Below are positions 8,088-19,525 of a stretch of 64,000 nucleotides of DNA, piece by piece; the stretch's first letter is position 1, and every line of letters starts with the position of its first letter. Below the pieces are notes generated by a model. It made no database searches. It was given only the letters and a program-made list of their open reading frames with translations, and was not told the origin of the DNA. Origin of the DNA: Haematobacter genomosp. 1 (GTDB lineage Bacteria > Pseudomonadota > Alphaproteobacteria > Rhodobacterales > Rhodobacteraceae); NCBI RefSeq assembly GCF_002196855.1, contig NZ_NIPW01000011.1, positions 124,001 through 188,000 on the forward strand, read 5' to 3'. Both the position numbers and the translations under genes were made by a program.

Positions 8088-10088
8088 ATGTTCAAGAAAA
8101 TCCTGATCGCGAACCGGGGAGAGATCGCCTGTCGCGTCATCAAGACGGCGCGGAAGATGGGGATCAAGACGGTCGCCGTCTATTCCGATGCCGACCGCAA
8201 CGCGCTGCATGTGAAGATGGCGGACGAGGCGGTCCATATCGGCCCGCCGCCCGCCAACCAGTCCTACATCGTGATCGACAAGATCATGGACGCCATCCGC
8301 CAGACCGGCGCGGAGGCCGTGCATCCGGGCTATGGCTTCCTGTCGGAGAACCGCAAGTTCGCTGAGGCGCTGGAGAAGGAGGGCGTGGTCTTCATCGGCC
8401 CGCCGTCCTCCGCCATCGAGGCGATGGGCGACAAGATCACCTCCAAGAAGCTGGCGCAGGAGGCGGGCGTCTCCACCGTGCCGGGTTACATGGGGTTGAT
8501 CGCCGACGCGGATGAGGCAGTGCGCATCGCCGGGGAAGTGGGTTTCCCAGTGATGATCAAGGCTTCCGCAGGCGGCGGCGGCAAGGGGATGCGGATCGCG
8601 TGGAACGCGGAGGAAGCCCGCGAAGGCTTTGAATCGTCGAAGAACGAAGCGGCGAATTCCTTCGGGGATGATCGGATCTTCATCGAGAAGTTCGTCACCC
8701 AGCCCCGCCATATCGAAATTCAGGTTCTGGCCGACAAACACGGCAACTGCGTCTATCTTCATGAGCGCGAATGCTCCATCCAGCGGCGCAACCAGAAGGT
8801 GATCGAGGAGGCGCCGTCGCCTTTCCTTGACCCGGAAACCCGCAAGGCGATGGGGGAACAGGCCGTCGCGCTGGCCAAGGCGGTGGGCTACACCTCCGCA
8901 GGCACGGTGGAATTCATCGTGGATGCGGAGCGGAAGTTCTACTTCCTCGAAATGAACACCCGTCTGCAGGTGGAGCATCCGGTTACCGAACTCATCACCG
9001 GCATCGACCTTGTGGAACAGATGATCCGCGTGGCCGATGGCGAGCCTCTGCCCTTCCGGCAGGAAGACCTGAAGATCAACGGCTGGGCGATGGAAAGCCG
9101 CCTTTATGCCGAAGATCCCTACCGCAACTTCCTGCCCTCCATCGGGCGGCTGTCTCGCTATCGTCCGCCGGAGGAGTTCCATCACGCGGATGCGGTGGTT
9201 CGCAATGATACCGGCGTCTATGAGGGCGGCGAGATCTCCATGTATTACGACCCGATGATCGCCAAGCTCTGCACCTGGGCCCCTGACCGGGAAGCGGCGA
9301 TCGAGGGCATGGAAAAGGCGCTCGACGCCTTTGAGGTGGAGGGGATCGGTCACAACCTGCCGTTCCTGTCGGCCGTGATGGCCCACCCGCGTTTCCGCAG
9401 CGGCAACATCACCACGGCCTTCATCGCGGAGGAATATCCCGAGGGGTTTCAGGGCGTGACGCTGCCGGAGCCGCTGGCGCGCAAGGTGGCGGCTGCCGCG
9501 GCCGCGATGTTCCGCGTGACGGAGATCCGCCGCTCCCGCATCTCCGGGCGAATGGACAATCACGAGCGCAAGGTGGGCGACAGCTGGGTTGTGTCGCTTC
9601 AGGGCGAGGACCTGAACGTCGACGTTGAGGCGGATCGTGACGGCTCCACCGTGACCTTCGAGGATGGTGCGGAGCATCGTGTCATCTCCGACTGGCGGCC
9701 GGGGCAAACGCTCGCCCATGTGACCATCGACGAAGAGCCGCTGACGCTGAAGGTGGGGTATACGACCTCCGGCTTCCGCATCCGCTTTCAGGGTGCGGAC
9801 ATGAAGGTTCACGTCCGCAGCCCGCGGCAGGCCGAGCTGGCCCGGCTCATGCCGGAGAAACTGCCGCCCGACACGTCGAAATTCCTGCTCTGCCCGATGC
9901 CGGGGCTCATCGTCCGCATCTTTGTGGAGGAGGGGCAGGAGGTCCAGGAAGGTCAGGCGCTTGCCGTGGTGGAGGCGATGAAGATGGAGAACATCCTGCG
10001 CGCGGAAAAGAAGGCCGTCGTGAAGCACATCGCCGCCGAACCCGGCGCCAGCCTGGCCGTGGACGACATCATCATGGAGTTCGAGTGA
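8088..10088 (+). CDS. pccA: Propionyl-CoA carboxylase alpha (biotin carboxylase/BCCP) subunit
   Basis: 666 residues. Biotin carboxylase comes first: MFKKILIANRGEIACRV start, ATP-grasp glycine loop SAGGGGKGMR near 160-170, and EMNTRLQVEHPVTE near 288-301. A linker/BT domain follows. The C-terminal biotinyl domain has EAMKMEN near 629-635, whose Lys carries biotin. With PccB it carboxylates propionyl-CoA using ATP and bicarbonate. The length and single BCCP domain fit PccA rather than pyruvate or 3-methylcrotonyl carboxylase, as does the pccB/mutase neighbourhood. Confidence 0.97.
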   Translation: MFKKILIANRGEIACRVIKTARKMGIKTVAVYSDADRNALHVKMADEAVHIGPPPANQSYIVIDKIMDAIRQTGAEAVHPGYGFLSENRKFAEALEKEGVVFIGPPSSAIEAMGDKITSKKLAQEAGVSTVPGYMGLIADADEAVRIAGEVGFPVMIKASAGGGGKGMRIAWNAEEAREGFESSKNEAANSFGDDRIFIEKFVTQPRHIEIQVLADKHGNCVYLHERECSIQRRNQKVIEEAPSPFLDPETRKAMGEQAVALAKAVGYTSAGTVEFIVDAERKFYFLEMNTRLQVEHPVTELITGIDLVEQMIRVADGEPLPFRQEDLKINGWAMESRLYAEDPYRNFLPSIGRLSRYRPPEEFHHADAVVRNDTGVYEGGEISMYYDPMIAKLCTWAPDREAAIEGMEKALDAFEVEGIGHNLPFLSAVMAHPRFRSGNITTAFIAEEYPEGFQGVTLPEPLARKVAAAAAAMFRVTEIRRSRISGRMDNHERKVGDSWVVSLQGEDLNVDVEADRDGSTVTFEDGAEHRVISDWRPGQTLAHVTIDEEPLTLKVGYTTSGFRIRFQGADMKVHVRSPRQAELARLMPEKLPPDTSKFLLCPMPGLIVRIFVEEGQEVQEGQALAVVEAMKMENILRAEKKAVVKHIAAEPGASLAVDDIIMEFE

Positions 10089-10093
10089 CCGGG

Positions 10094-10582
10094 CTACTGG
10101 CTCCGCGGAGTGCTCCGGCGCTCCTGCACTTCCTGACGGCGGAGGGGGGTCTTGTCCACCGCCGCCGCGATTTCCCGCACCGTGCGGGGCAGCGGTCGGG
10201 TGAGCAGGACGGAGCCGTTCTTGTCGAGCAGCACGAGGGAAAAACCGCGCGGGCGCAGCCGCATCCGCAGGTCCGACCGCTGATCGGGGTCGCTGTCCAC
10301 GATGACGACGATCTCCCGGTCCGCGAGAATTTCCGGGCTGGAGAGCAGCATCTGCCGCTGCTGGAGATAGGCCGGGTCGTTCGGACTGTCGGCGAAGATC
10401 ACCAGCGGGCGATGGGTCCAGGCGAATTCGGACAGCTTCACCCCTTCGGCCGGAAGCGGATCCGCGCCGGTGCCCGCCGCCAGCGCCCGGTGTTCGGTGC
10501 TGAGAACCGGCGCCGTCAGCGTCTCCGCCATCAGGGGGGCCGCGAGCAATGCGGCAAGGACAACGGTCGCGATGCGGATCAT
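10094..10582 (-). CDS. DUF4174 periplasmic protein
   Basis: 162 residues from ATG 10582 (MIRIATVVLAALLAAPLMA, signal peptide). The mature part has a thioredoxin-fold-like pattern without the CxxC: RPLVIFADSPNDPAYLQQ, then DREIVVIVDSD and FSLVLLDKNGSVLLTRPLP, typical of DUF4174. It is convergent with pccA, 5 bp between stops, and divergent from the mutase gene. Longer upstream reading is possible but would run through the mutase promoter and lacks family similarity. Function unknown. Confidence 0.8.
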   Translation of the reverse strand: MIRIATVVLAALLAAPLMAETLTAPVLSTEHRALAAGTGADPLPAEGVKLSEFAWTHRPLVIFADSPNDPAYLQQRQMLLSSPEILADREIVVIVDSDPDQRSDLRMRLRPRGFSLVLLDKNGSVLLTRPLPRTVREIAAAVDKTPLRRQEVQERRSTPRSQ

Positions 10583-10692
10583 GGGGCCTCCAGTCGCGCA
10601 AGATATAGGCAGGCCCACGTGCAATTCACAGCTAAAAGCGCGATGATCCCGGTTGCGGCCCTGTGCCGCAGCCCCCGCGCGGAGGGAGAGAG

Positions 10693-12849
<2,157 letters not shown>

Positions 12850-13458
12850 GTGGCTGTCATCGACCATCTCGTCGTCTCCTCCGCGACGCTGGAGGAAGGG
12901 GCGGCTTTCGTTGAGGCGAACCTCGGTGTCGCTCCCGCTGGCGGCGGGGAACATGCGCTGATGGCCACGCACAACCGGTTGCTGGGCGCGGGCGAGGCGT
13001 ATCTGGAGGTCATCTCTCCCGCGCCGCATCTGCCGCGCCCCGACCGTCCGCGCTGGTTCGGGCTCGACAGGCTTGCGGGGCCCGCACGGCTGACCAACTG
13101 GGTGCTGGCGGTGCCGGATCTGACGGCGTCGCTGCGCCATGCGCCGCCGGGCGCGGGCACGCCGCAGGATCTGACCCGGGGTGATCTCGCCTGGCGGTTC
13201 AGCCTGTCGGACGATGGCGAACTGCCCTTCGACGGCATCTTTCCCGCGCTGATCGAATGGCAGGGTGTGGCGCATCCGGTGCAGCGGCTGGGCAATACGG
13301 GGATCGAACTCGTGCGGCTGGAGCTGCGCCATCCCGATGCGCCGGGGCTGGCGGTGGCGCTGGCCCCCTTCCTCGCGGACGCGCGTGTCACGGTTCAGCC
13401 CGGTGCGCCAGGCATGACGGCATGGTTCGAAACGCCGCTCGGGCTCAGGTCGCTCTGA
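12850..13458 (+). CDS. VOC-superfamily (glyoxalase-like) protein
   Basis: 202 residues starting with a GTG directly after the mutase stop codon (zero gap). The N-terminus AVIDHLVVSSATLEEGAAFV is the first beta-alpha-beta unit of a vicinal oxygen chelate module, with the metal-type His in DHLVV. The second module is shorter (NTGIELVRLELRH). This looks like the glyoxalase_3-like branch rather than canonical methylmalonyl-CoA epimerase. Its tight coupling to the mutase makes a role in acyl-CoA handling conceivable, but that is inference. Confidence 0.8.
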   Translation: MAVIDHLVVSSATLEEGAAFVEANLGVAPAGGGEHALMATHNRLLGAGEAYLEVISPAPHLPRPDRPRWFGLDRLAGPARLTNWVLAVPDLTASLRHAPPGAGTPQDLTRGDLAWRFSLSDDGELPFDGIFPALIEWQGVAHPVQRLGNTGIELVRLELRHPDAPGLAVALAPFLADARVTVQPGAPGMTAWFETPLGLRSL

Positions 13459-13495
13459 ACTTGCCCTTCGCGCCAAGCGGGTCTAGGGACAGATC

Positions 13496-14308
13496 ATGCG
13501 GATACTTTTTCTCGGGGATGTCGTGGGCCGGACGGGCCGCACCGCCATTGCGGAGCGGCTGCAGGGTCTCAGGGCGGAATGGAAACTCGATTTCGTCGTG
13601 GTGAATGGCGAAAACGCGACAGGCGGGGCAGGGCTTTCGCCCGACCACGCCAAGGCGCTGCTGGCGGCGGGCGCGGATTGCCTGACGCTGGGCGATCATG
13701 CGTTCGACCAGAAGGACATGATGTCCTTCATCGAGCAGGAGCCGCGCATCATCCGCCCGCTGAACTATTCGAAGATCGCGCCCGGGCGCGGCTTCCGGCT
13801 GTTCCCGCTCCCCGACGGGCGGCGCATCCTCGTGGCGCAGGTGCTGGGGCAGGTGTTCATGAAGCGCCCGTTCGATGATCCATTCTCCGCGGTGGAATCG
13901 GTGCTCAAGGCCCACCCGCTCGGCGCTGCCGCCACGGCCATCCTGCTCGACGTGCATTGCGAGGCGACGAGCGAGAAGATGGCGATGGGTCACTGGTGCG
14001 ACGGGCGCGCCTCCGTCGTCGTCGGAACGCATACCCACGTGCCGACGGCGGACGCCCAGATCCTGCCCGGCGGGACGGCCTTCCAGTCGGACGCGGGCAT
14101 GTGCGGCGACTACGACAGCGTGATCGGCATGAACAAGATGGAGCCGCTCCGCCGCTTCATCACCGGGATGGCGAGCGGGCGGTTCGAGCCGGGCAACGGC
14201 CCGGCGACCCTCTGCGGCATCTTCGTGGAGACGGATGACGCAACCGGAAAGGCCGTGCGCCAGGCCATGGTCCGGGTCGGCGGGCGGCTGGATCAGGCGG
14301 GTCCATAA
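13496..14308 (+). CDS. ymdB: YmdB-family metallophosphoesterase (TIGR00282)
   Basis: 270 residues. The calcineurin-like two-metal site is spelled out by GDVVGRTG (residues 8-15), NGENATGG (about 37-44), GDHAFDQ (about 66-72), DVHCEATSEK and GTHTHVPTAD (about 178-187). Family members hydrolyse 2',3'-cyclic nucleotides and affect RNA turnover or cell differentiation; the actual substrate here is unknown. It follows the VOC gene by 37 bp, possibly in the same transcript. Confidence 0.9.
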   Translation: MRILFLGDVVGRTGRTAIAERLQGLRAEWKLDFVVVNGENATGGAGLSPDHAKALLAAGADCLTLGDHAFDQKDMMSFIEQEPRIIRPLNYSKIAPGRGFRLFPLPDGRRILVAQVLGQVFMKRPFDDPFSAVESVLKAHPLGAAATAILLDVHCEATSEKMAMGHWCDGRASVVVGTHTHVPTADAQILPGGTAFQSDAGMCGDYDSVIGMNKMEPLRRFITGMASGRFEPGNGPATLCGIFVETDDATGKAVRQAMVRVGGRLDQAGP

Positions 14309-14787
14309 GCTGTCCTTGTCCTGCGGGGGCAACCGTTTCTGGAGCACCGCATATGGATTGGCGGCCAATTCTTGCAGTGGAGCTTGTGTCGCTCCCGTGG
14401 GCTGGGCGTCTGGCTCCGGCGAGAGGCAGGGAAGTAGAAGCCCGCGCAGGCGGGCACGAATCCGAAGCAACGCTCCCTCATCGGGAAAAAGAGGGTCCGG
14501 GCCGAGGCGGTCGGCCTCCCCTGCAAAGGGATCAGCGGGCCGTATTCGAGGCGTTTGCGGTTCGGTATCGCTGCAGGACCGACGCCGCCCATGCAAAACC
14601 GTCACGGGACGATCCGATGTCGGAAGCTCCCAAGGCTCGCATCCGTCGTGCTGATCGCGTTCTGCGGTGACGTGCGGCGGTAACGTGCTGCGTCAGACTT
14701 GGGTCATGGCACCCACGCCGCCCTTGCCCCCTTGGGCCCCGTTCGCTAGAGATGCGGCAAATTTCAGACATCCAGACGGAGCATGCC
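14309..14787. other. 479-bp gap between ymdB and yebC, no protein gene supported
   Basis: No reading frame here has a ribosome site or recognisable protein. I see CCCGCGCAGGCGGG near 14440, a GC-rich palindrome-like motif whose core recurs near 32260, and a small hairpin GGCCGA/TCGGCC around 14501-14516. The yebC promoter presumably lies in the last 100 bp. The first 250 bp could encode a structured small RNA; I cannot match it to 6S RNA, SRP RNA, tmRNA or RNase P RNA by eye. Confidence 0.4.
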
Positions 14788-15528
14788 ATGGCCGGCCATT
14801 CCAAATGGGCCAACATCCAGCATCGCAAGGGCAAGCAGGATGCGGCCCGCTCGAAGCTTTTCTCCAAGCTCGCACGCGAGATCACCGTTGCGGCGCGGAT
14901 GGGTGACCCCGATCCCGACAAGAACCCCCGTCTCCGCCTTGCGGTGAAGGAGGCCAAGACCCAGTCGATGCCGAAGGACGTGATCGAGCGGGCCATCGCC
15001 AAGGCGAGCGGCGCGGATGCCGACAGCCTCGAGGAGATCCGGTATGAGGGCTACGGCCCGAACGGCGTCGCCGTCATCGTCGAGGCGATGACCGACAACC
15101 GCAATCGCACCGCCTCCAATGTCCGCTCGCTCTTTACCAAATCGGGCGGCAACCTGGCCGAGACCGGCGCGGTGAGCTTCATGTTCGAGCGGAAGGGTGA
15201 GATTACCTATCCGTTGAGCGTGGGCGATGCCGACACCGTCATGGAGGCCGCGATCGAAGCGGGCGCCGAGGATGTGGAGACCTCCGAGGACGGCCATATC
15301 ATCTGGTGCGCCTTCGACGAACTGGCGGATGTTTCCGGCGCGCTGGAAGCCCCGCTCGGTGAGGCGGAGAGCGCGAAGATTGTCTGGAAGCCCAGCACCA
15401 CGACCGAACTGGATCTCGACTCCGCCCAGAAGCTCATGCGCCTGATCGACAATCTGGAGGATGACGACGACGTGCAGACCGTCACCGCGAACTTCGAGAT
15501 CTCGGATGAGGTGATGGCTCAACTCTGA
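14788..15528 (+). CDS. yebC: YebC/PmpR-family protein
   Basis: 246 residues, starting [19 protein letters not shown], the near-invariant N-terminus of the family; an ATG 36 bp upstream is ignored for that reason. Members are cytoplasmic; some are described as transcriptional regulators, others as translation factors that rescue ribosomes stalled at proline-rich motifs. [16 protein letters not shown] and [20 protein letters not shown] are further family blocks. Apparently monocistronic. Confidence 0.95.
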   Translation: MAGHSKWANIQHRKGKQDAARSKLFSKLAREITVAARMGDPDPDKNPRLRLAVKEAKTQSMPKDVIERAIAKASGADADSLEEIRYEGYGPNGVAVIVEAMTDNRNRTASNVRSLFTKSGGNLAETGAVSFMFERKGEITYPLSVGDADTVMEAAIEAGAEDVETSEDGHIIWCAFDELADVSGALEAPLGEAESAKIVWKPSTTTELDLDSAQKLMRLIDNLEDDDDVQTVTANFEISDEVMAQL

Positions 15529-15572
15529 AGGGCCGGGCCTTTCAATTCTGGCGGTGTCGAATTGATCCGGCA

Positions 15573-15617
15573 CCGCACGGGTGCGGGGCATTATCCCCGC
15601 TGACCTGCCGAGCGGGG
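15573..15617 (+). terminator. Two stem-loops after yebC
   Basis: First hairpin: CCGCAC (15573-15578) and GTGCGG (15581-15586). Second hairpin: CCCCGCT (15595-15601) and AGCGGGG (15611-15617). Both lie within 90 bp after the yebC stop and before the next plus-strand gene. No T tract, so termination is plausible but not certain. Confidence 0.45.
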
Positions 15618-15733
15618 GAATTCAGCTCCGGTCGGGCGCGTTTCTGGTTCGCCGCTGAGGGTCTTCTGCCACAGCAGGCAGGCTAATCCGTCCCGGACTT
15701 GCCAAGTCCGGCGGCGCGGCCCAGAAGAGGGGT

Positions 15734-16660
15734 ATGGCCACCGTCACCGTTCCCCCGATTTCCCCGGAAACCGACAGCCAGCCGTTGACCGGCATGCTGT
15801 GGATGTTCGTCTCGGGCTTGTCCTTCGTCGGCGTGAACGTCTTCGTCAAGATTTTCGGGCAGGGCCTGCCGGCGGCGGAATCGGCCTTCCTGCGGTTCGG
15901 CTTCGGGCTTCTGTTCCTGCTTCCGCTCGCCCCTGCATTCCTGCGCCAGAGACCGACCCGCCGGATCATGGGGCTGATCTGGGCGCGGGGCGGGCTGCAT
16001 GCCGTCGGGGTGATCTGCTGGTTCTACGCCATGACCTCCATCCCCCTGCAGGAAGTGACGGCGATCAACTATCTCACCCCGATCTACGTGACGCTGGGGG
16101 CGGCGGTGTTCTTTGGCGAGCGGCTGGCGATGCGGCGGATCGTTGCGATCCTCGTCGCCATCGTCGGCGTCATGGTGATCCTGCGTCCGGGCGTGCGCGA
16201 GGTCGAGCCGGGCCATCTGGCCATGCTGACCACCACCGCCTGCTTCGGCGCCTCCTTCCTGTTTGCCAAGCGTCTGTCCGAGGAAATGAACCCCGCTCTC
16301 GTCGTGGCATGGATGTCGGTGACGGTGACGGTTCTGCTTGCACCGCTGGCGCTCATGAACTGGGTGCAGCCCAGCCTTGCCGAACTCGGCGGCATGGCGA
16401 TCGTCGCCGGCTGCGCGACTTTCGGGCATTATGCGATGACGCGGGCCTTCCGCCTTGCGCCGGTTTCCGTCACCCAGCCGGTGACGTTTCTGCAACTCAT
16501 CTGGGCCACGCTGATCGGCGCCGCCGCCTTTGGGGAGGCGGCGGATATCTGGGTCGTGGTGGGCGCGGCGATGATCATCTCCGCCGTCGCCTATGTCACG
16601 CTGCGCGAAGCGCGGCTGAAACGAGGTCAGACCCCGGCGGGCATTACCGAAAGCGCCTGA
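15734..16660 (+). CDS. DMT-superfamily (EamA) transporter
   Basis: 308 residues with about ten hydrophobic helices arranged as two EamA repeats of five. FYAMTSIPLQEVTAINYLTPIYV is cut here only to note the repeat-1 core, and GHYAMTRAFRLAPVSVTQPV is the matching repeat-2 core. Inner-membrane drug/metabolite exporter; substrate unknown. Its 3' end overlaps the convergent choV gene by 34 bp, so the last dozen codons of both are shared in opposite strands. Confidence 0.88.
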   Translation: MATVTVPPISPETDSQPLTGMLWMFVSGLSFVGVNVFVKIFGQGLPAAESAFLRFGFGLLFLLPLAPAFLRQRPTRRIMGLIWARGGLHAVGVICWFYAMTSIPLQEVTAINYLTPIYVTLGAAVFFGERLAMRRIVAILVAIVGVMVILRPGVREVEPGHLAMLTTTACFGASFLFAKRLSEEMNPALVVAWMSVTVTVLLAPLALMNWVQPSLAELGGMAIVAGCATFGHYAMTRAFRLAPVSVTQPVTFLQLIWATLIGAAAFGEAADIWVVVGAAMIISAVAYVTLREARLKRGQTPAGITESA

Positions 16661-17697
16661 TCGTTCGGCGTGAGCAGCCTGCGTGAGATGCTGGCGGGGC
16701 TGATCTGGCCCAGCGTCTCCGCCCCGTCCATGACACGCATCGCATGGCCGGCTGCCTCGAGCGCGGCCATCGCCTTGCGGATCGGCAGGCCAGCCGGGAG
16801 GGCGCCGCTCGCGCTCTCCGTCAGCGGTTCCAGCGCGTCACAGGCGGTGAGCACGGCAAGCGGGTTCATGTTCTGAACGAAATCCGACACGTAGTCCGAC
16901 GCGGGGTTGGAGTAGATCTCCCGCGGGGTTCCCGTCTGCACGATCCGTCCGCCTTCCAGAATGGCGATGCGGTTGCCGATCTTGAAGGCCTCGTCCAGAT
17001 CGTGGGAGACGAAGAGGATCGTGCGTTTCAGCCGCTCCTGAAGGGCCAGAAGCTCATCCTGCAACTTGGTGCGGATCAGCGGGTCCAGGGCCGAGAACGG
17101 CTCGTCCATCAGCAGGATCGGGGCCCCCGTCACCAGCGCGCGGGCAAGGCCCACCCGCTGCTGCATGCCGCCGGACAGGTCCGTCACCCGCCGGTCGGCC
17201 GAGCCTTCCAGGCCGACGATCTCCAGCTGCTCCTGCACCTTGGCCCGTCGTTCCGCGGCGCTGAGCCCGGCGAGTTCCAGCCCCAGGCCCACGTTGTCCC
17301 GCACGGTCCGCCAGGGCAGCAGTCCGAACTGCTGGAACACCATGGAGACGCGATGCAGCCGCAGATTGCGGAGCGTTCGGGCATCCGCGCCGTTCACCGC
17401 AACCATCCGGTTGCCGTCGTTCACCCGAACCTCGCCGCGTGTGACCGGGTTCAGATCGTTCACCGCGCGGAGCAGGGTTGATTTGCCGGAGCCGGAAAGG
17501 CCCATCAGAACGACGATCTCGCCGGTATTGACCGTCAGGGAGGCGTTGTGCACGCCAAGGATCTGGCCGGTTTTCGCGCGCACTTCGGCACGGTCCATCC
17601 CCGCGTCCATCAGCGGCAGAGCGCCGCGCGCATTGTCCCCGAAGACGATGGAGACATTGTCGAACTCGACGGCGCTGTTCGTTGGTGCGGCGCTCAT
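16627..17697 (-). CDS. choV: Choline ABC transporter ATP-binding protein
   Basis: 356 residues. Walker A GLSGSGKST at about 66-74, signature LSGGMQQR at 174-181, Walker B ILLMDEP at 194-200, H-loop FVSHDLDEA. The N-terminal extension before the nucleotide-binding domain and the sequence QFGLLPWRTVRDNV place it in the ProV/OpuAA quaternary-amine branch. It energises choline import through ChoW with ChoX as binding protein. It overlaps choW by 4 bp (ATGA) and is convergent and overlapping with the DMT gene. The C-terminal regulatory part is short and has no full CBS pair. Confidence 0.93.
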   Translation of the reverse strand: MSAAPTNSAVEFDNVSIVFGDNARGALPLMDAGMDRAEVRAKTGQILGVHNASLTVNTGEIVVLMGLSGSGKSTLLRAVNDLNPVTRGEVRVNDGNRMVAVNGADARTLRNLRLHRVSMVFQQFGLLPWRTVRDNVGLGLELAGLSAAERRAKVQEQLEIVGLEGSADRRVTDLSGGMQQRVGLARALVTGAPILLMDEPFSALDPLIRTKLQDELLALQERLKRTILFVSHDLDEAFKIGNRIAILEGGRIVQTGTPREIYSNPASDYVSDFVQNMNPLAVLTACDALEPLTESASGALPAGLPIRKAMAALEAAGHAMRVMDGAETLGQISPASISRRLLTPNDQALSVMPAGV

Positions 17698-18530
17698 TTG
17701 CGGCGCTCCACGCGGAGCATCCGGTCAAGAAGGATGGCCACGATGACGATGACGAATCCCGCCTCGAAGCCCAGAGACGTATTGACCGTGTTCAGCGCCC
17801 GCACCACCGGCACCCCAAGCCCATTGGCACCGACAAGCGCCGCGATCACCACCATGGAGAGCGAGAGCATGATCGTCTGGTTCAGGCCCGCCATGATTTG
17901 CGGGGTGGCATAGGGAAGCTCCACCTTCCACAGCTTCTGCCGCGACGTGGCCCCGAAGGCCGTCGCCGCCTCGGTGAGCGACGAGGGCGTCGAGGATATG
18001 CCGAGATAGGTCAACCGGATCGGCGCGGGAAGCACGAAGATCACCGTCGCGATCAGGCCGGGCACCATGCCAATGCCGAAGAACACGATGGCCGGGATGA
18101 GATAGACGAAGGTCGGCAGCGTCTGCATCAGGTCCAGCACCGGGGCGACCCAGGCGTAAAGCCTTGGCCGGTGCGCAAGGAAGACGCCCACGGGCACTCC
18201 GATCGCCATGCAGACGACACAGGCGGAGAGCACCAGTGTCAGGCTTTCCATCGTCGCCTGCCAGTAGCCCTGGTTCATCACGAAGAGAAAGCCCACCAGC
18301 ACGATCAGCGGCGCTTTCCAGTTGCGTTGGATGGCAAAGGCAATGGCGACGAAGATCGCCACGATGACCAGCGGGGGTGGCGTCAGCAGGAGCCACAATA
18401 TTCCGTCGATCAACCCCTGCATTCCGGTGGACAGCGCGTTGAAGAACGCCGCCGCGTGCAGGTTCAGCCAGTCGAACACAAGCTTTGCCGTGCGTCCGAC
18501 CGGGATCTTGGTCGAGGTTATCCAGTCCAT
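17694..18530 (-). CDS. choW: Choline ABC transporter permease
   Basis: 278 residues, six to seven membrane helices, inner membrane. The EAA-type loop is visible as LTEAATAFGATSRQKLWKVE. QTLPTFVYLIPAIVFFGIG is typical of ProW/OpuAB/ChoW permeases. It lies in choX-choW-choV order on the minus strand, 46 bp after choX and overlapping choV by four bases. Together they import choline for oxidation by the divergent betBA genes. Confidence 0.93.
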   Translation of the reverse strand: MDWITSTKIPVGRTAKLVFDWLNLHAAAFFNALSTGMQGLIDGILWLLLTPPPLVIVAIFVAIAFAIQRNWKAPLIVLVGFLFVMNQGYWQATMESLTLVLSACVVCMAIGVPVGVFLAHRPRLYAWVAPVLDLMQTLPTFVYLIPAIVFFGIGMVPGLIATVIFVLPAPIRLTYLGISSTPSSLTEAATAFGATSRQKLWKVELPYATPQIMAGLNQTIMLSLSMVVIAALVGANGLGVPVVRALNTVNTSLGFEAGFVIVIVAILLDRMLRVERRK

Positions 18531-18576
18531 CAGCTTGTCGGTCCTTCGGCTGGCTCAGGAGAGGAGGGGGAACTGC

Positions 18577-19503
18577 TCACTTGAAAGCCGTCGCGACCGC
18601 CGCCTGTGCGTCGCCGCCGTCCTTGGTCGTAACGCCTTCCAGCCAGGGCGACATGACTTCGGGATGCGCCTTGAGCCAGGTTTCCGCGGCCTTTGCGGGT
18701 TCCGCTCCGTCGTCAAGGATGGCGCCCATGATCTCGTTCTCCATCTCAAGCGAGAAGGAAAGGTTCTCAAGGAACTTTCCGGTATTGGGGCATTCCGCCA
18801 CATAACCCTTCCGCGCCAGCGTGCCGACCGTGGCGCCGCCGAAATCGGGCCCGAACACCTCATCGCCGCCCGACAGATAGGTCAGGTCGAAGTTGGAGTT
18901 CATTGGATGGGGTTCCCAGCCGAGGAAGACCACTGGATGCGATTGGCCGTCGGCGCGCCGCACTTGCGCCAGCATGCCCTGTTCGGAGCTTTCGACAAGG
19001 TCGAAATCCTTCAGTCCGAACTGACCTTTTTCGATCATGTCGAGGATCAGCCGGTTGCCGTCATTACCCGGCTCGATCCCGTAGATCTTGCTGTCAAGCA
19101 GGTCGGAATGCGTCGCGATGTCCTTGAAATCCCTGATCCCCGCCGCCGCGCCCGCGGCATTGGTGGCGAGCGTGTATTTCGCCCCGGTCAGGTTCGTTCG
19201 GATTTCATCGATCGTGCCTGCCTGCCGGTAGGGTGTGATGTCCGCCTCCATCGAGGGCATCCAGAGACCTAGAAACGCGTCGATCTGCCCGTTCGCGAGC
19301 GAGGCAAACGTCACCGGCAGGGCAAGCAGCTTGATCTCCGTGTCATAGCCGAGCGCCTGCAGGACCGTGGTCGCAACAGCGGTCGTGGCGGTGATGTCGG
19401 TCCAGCCGACATCGGCGAATGTGACCTTGTCGCAGTTGGCGGCGGCGGGCAGCGCGGCTGCGACGAGGGCTGACGTGAGGAGCGTTGTGCGAACGATGGA
19501 CAT
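18577..19503 (-). CDS. choX: Choline-binding periplasmic protein
   Basis: 308 residues. Signal peptide MSIVRTTLLTSALVAAALPAAA, then NCDKVTFADVGWTDITATTA, the typical beginning of ChoX/OpuAC-type substrate-binding proteins. Aromatic residues expected for the cation-pi cage occur in GLWMPSME and VVFLGWEPHPMN. Delivers choline to ChoWV. Starts 17 bp after a BetI-like operator on its promoter side, so repression by BetI without choline is expected. Confidence 0.93.
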   Translation of the reverse strand: MSIVRTTLLTSALVAAALPAAANCDKVTFADVGWTDITATTAVATTVLQALGYDTEIKLLALPVTFASLANGQIDAFLGLWMPSMEADITPYRQAGTIDEIRTNLTGAKYTLATNAAGAAAGIRDFKDIATHSDLLDSKIYGIEPGNDGNRLILDMIEKGQFGLKDFDLVESSEQGMLAQVRRADGQSHPVVFLGWEPHPMNSNFDLTYLSGGDEVFGPDFGGATVGTLARKGYVAECPNTGKFLENLSFSLEMENEIMGAILDDGAEPAKAAETWLKAHPEVMSPWLEGVTTKDGGDAQAAVATAFK

Positions 19504-19525
19504 TGGATTCCTTCGTGATTTGTTG

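Noticed and set aside
8028-10601. An 857-codon minus-strand open frame under pccA
   Set aside because: Antisense shadow of pccA; no ribosome site or family similarity.
14309-14560. 6S RNA or SRP RNA in the gap after ymdB
   Set aside because: I could not find the diagnostic loops or long closing stem by eye; left as unexplained.
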